From positions 303,730 to 367,729 of the forward strand of contig JADJOY010000008.1 in NCBI GenBank assembly GCA_016713535.1: a DNA stretch of 64,000 nt. Direction: 5' to 3'. Every line of letters starts with the position of its first letter. Positions within the stretch are counted from its first letter, which is position 1. This document shows, piece by piece, positions 63,983-64,000 of the stretch. The notes below the pieces were generated by a model, which made no database searches, was not told where the DNA came from, and saw nothing but the letters and a program-made list of their open reading frames with translations. The position numbers and the translations under genes were made by a program. Source of the DNA: Deltaproteobacteria bacterium (GTDB lineage: Bacteria > JADJOY01).

Positions 63983-64000
63983 GACCCGCAGCGATGCGAG

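Overview
The window is about 70% GC, with frequent GTG and occasional TTG starts, many Cys-anchored lipoproteins, LPS genes (heptosyltransferase, O-antigen ligase), PilZ proteins and hybrid PAS-rich kinases. This points to a Gram-negative, deltaproteobacterial-type genome (Myxococcota, Binatota or relatives), probably a metagenome assembly. Taxonomy is inferred from gene content only; no rRNA, tRNA, CRISPR array, transposase or phage gene was seen.

Layout. 0-1.5 kb: the end of a PilZ protein, then class I fructose-1,6-bisphosphatase. 1.5-17.9 kb: a surface-polysaccharide locus with two B12-binding radical SAM proteins, two GT2 and four GT4 glycosyltransferases, an LPG-synthase-type flippase homologue, a YdjM-like membrane protein, a WcaJ/WbaP-type initiating sugar-phosphate transferase, UDP-glucose dehydrogenase, a UDP-glucuronate decarboxylase-like epimerase and signal peptidase I. 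18.1-19.6 kb: a Wza-type export lipoprotein candidate paired with a PilZ protein. 20-28 kb: an exported protein, homoserine kinase, heptosyltransferase II, a large PHP-type lipoprotein and a phosphate-selective-type porin. 28.4-32.6 kb: an LPS kinase/pseudokinase/GT2 fusion, O-antigen ligase and a small lipoprotein. 32.6-37.1 kb, minus strand: an operon of DUF1214 protein, sulfotransferase, SDR and CoA-transferase, each pair overlapping by 4 nt. 37.4-43.9 kb: a PAS histidine kinase, a CheY-like regulator and a hybrid kinase. 44-48.8 kb: two large secreted lipoproteins. 49-53 kb: a ferric-iron-type ABC importer. 53.2-58.2 kb: glycoside-hydrolase-like proteins with an FG-GAP/VCBS protein. 58.3-60.4 kb: a membrane-fused spermidine-synthase-like protein. 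61.1-64 kb: a thiolase-like/DUF35 pair and a TPR protein with an SGNH-like tail.

Two features cut across the window. First, at least 25 frameshifts interrupt otherwise convincing genes. Nearly all are one-base losses in G or C runs, so they look like uncorrected sequencing indels rather than decay. I annotate such genes across the shift and say where it lies. Second, four unrelated-looking tandem repeat arrays (27.7, 48.8, 54.5 and 60.6 kb) each begin within about 40 nt of a stop codon. They are built of perfect hairpins, and several of these share the six-base loop CTCCGT on stems of different sequence. Together with an AT-rich operator array at 53.09-53.15 kb, these are the most unusual non-coding signals.
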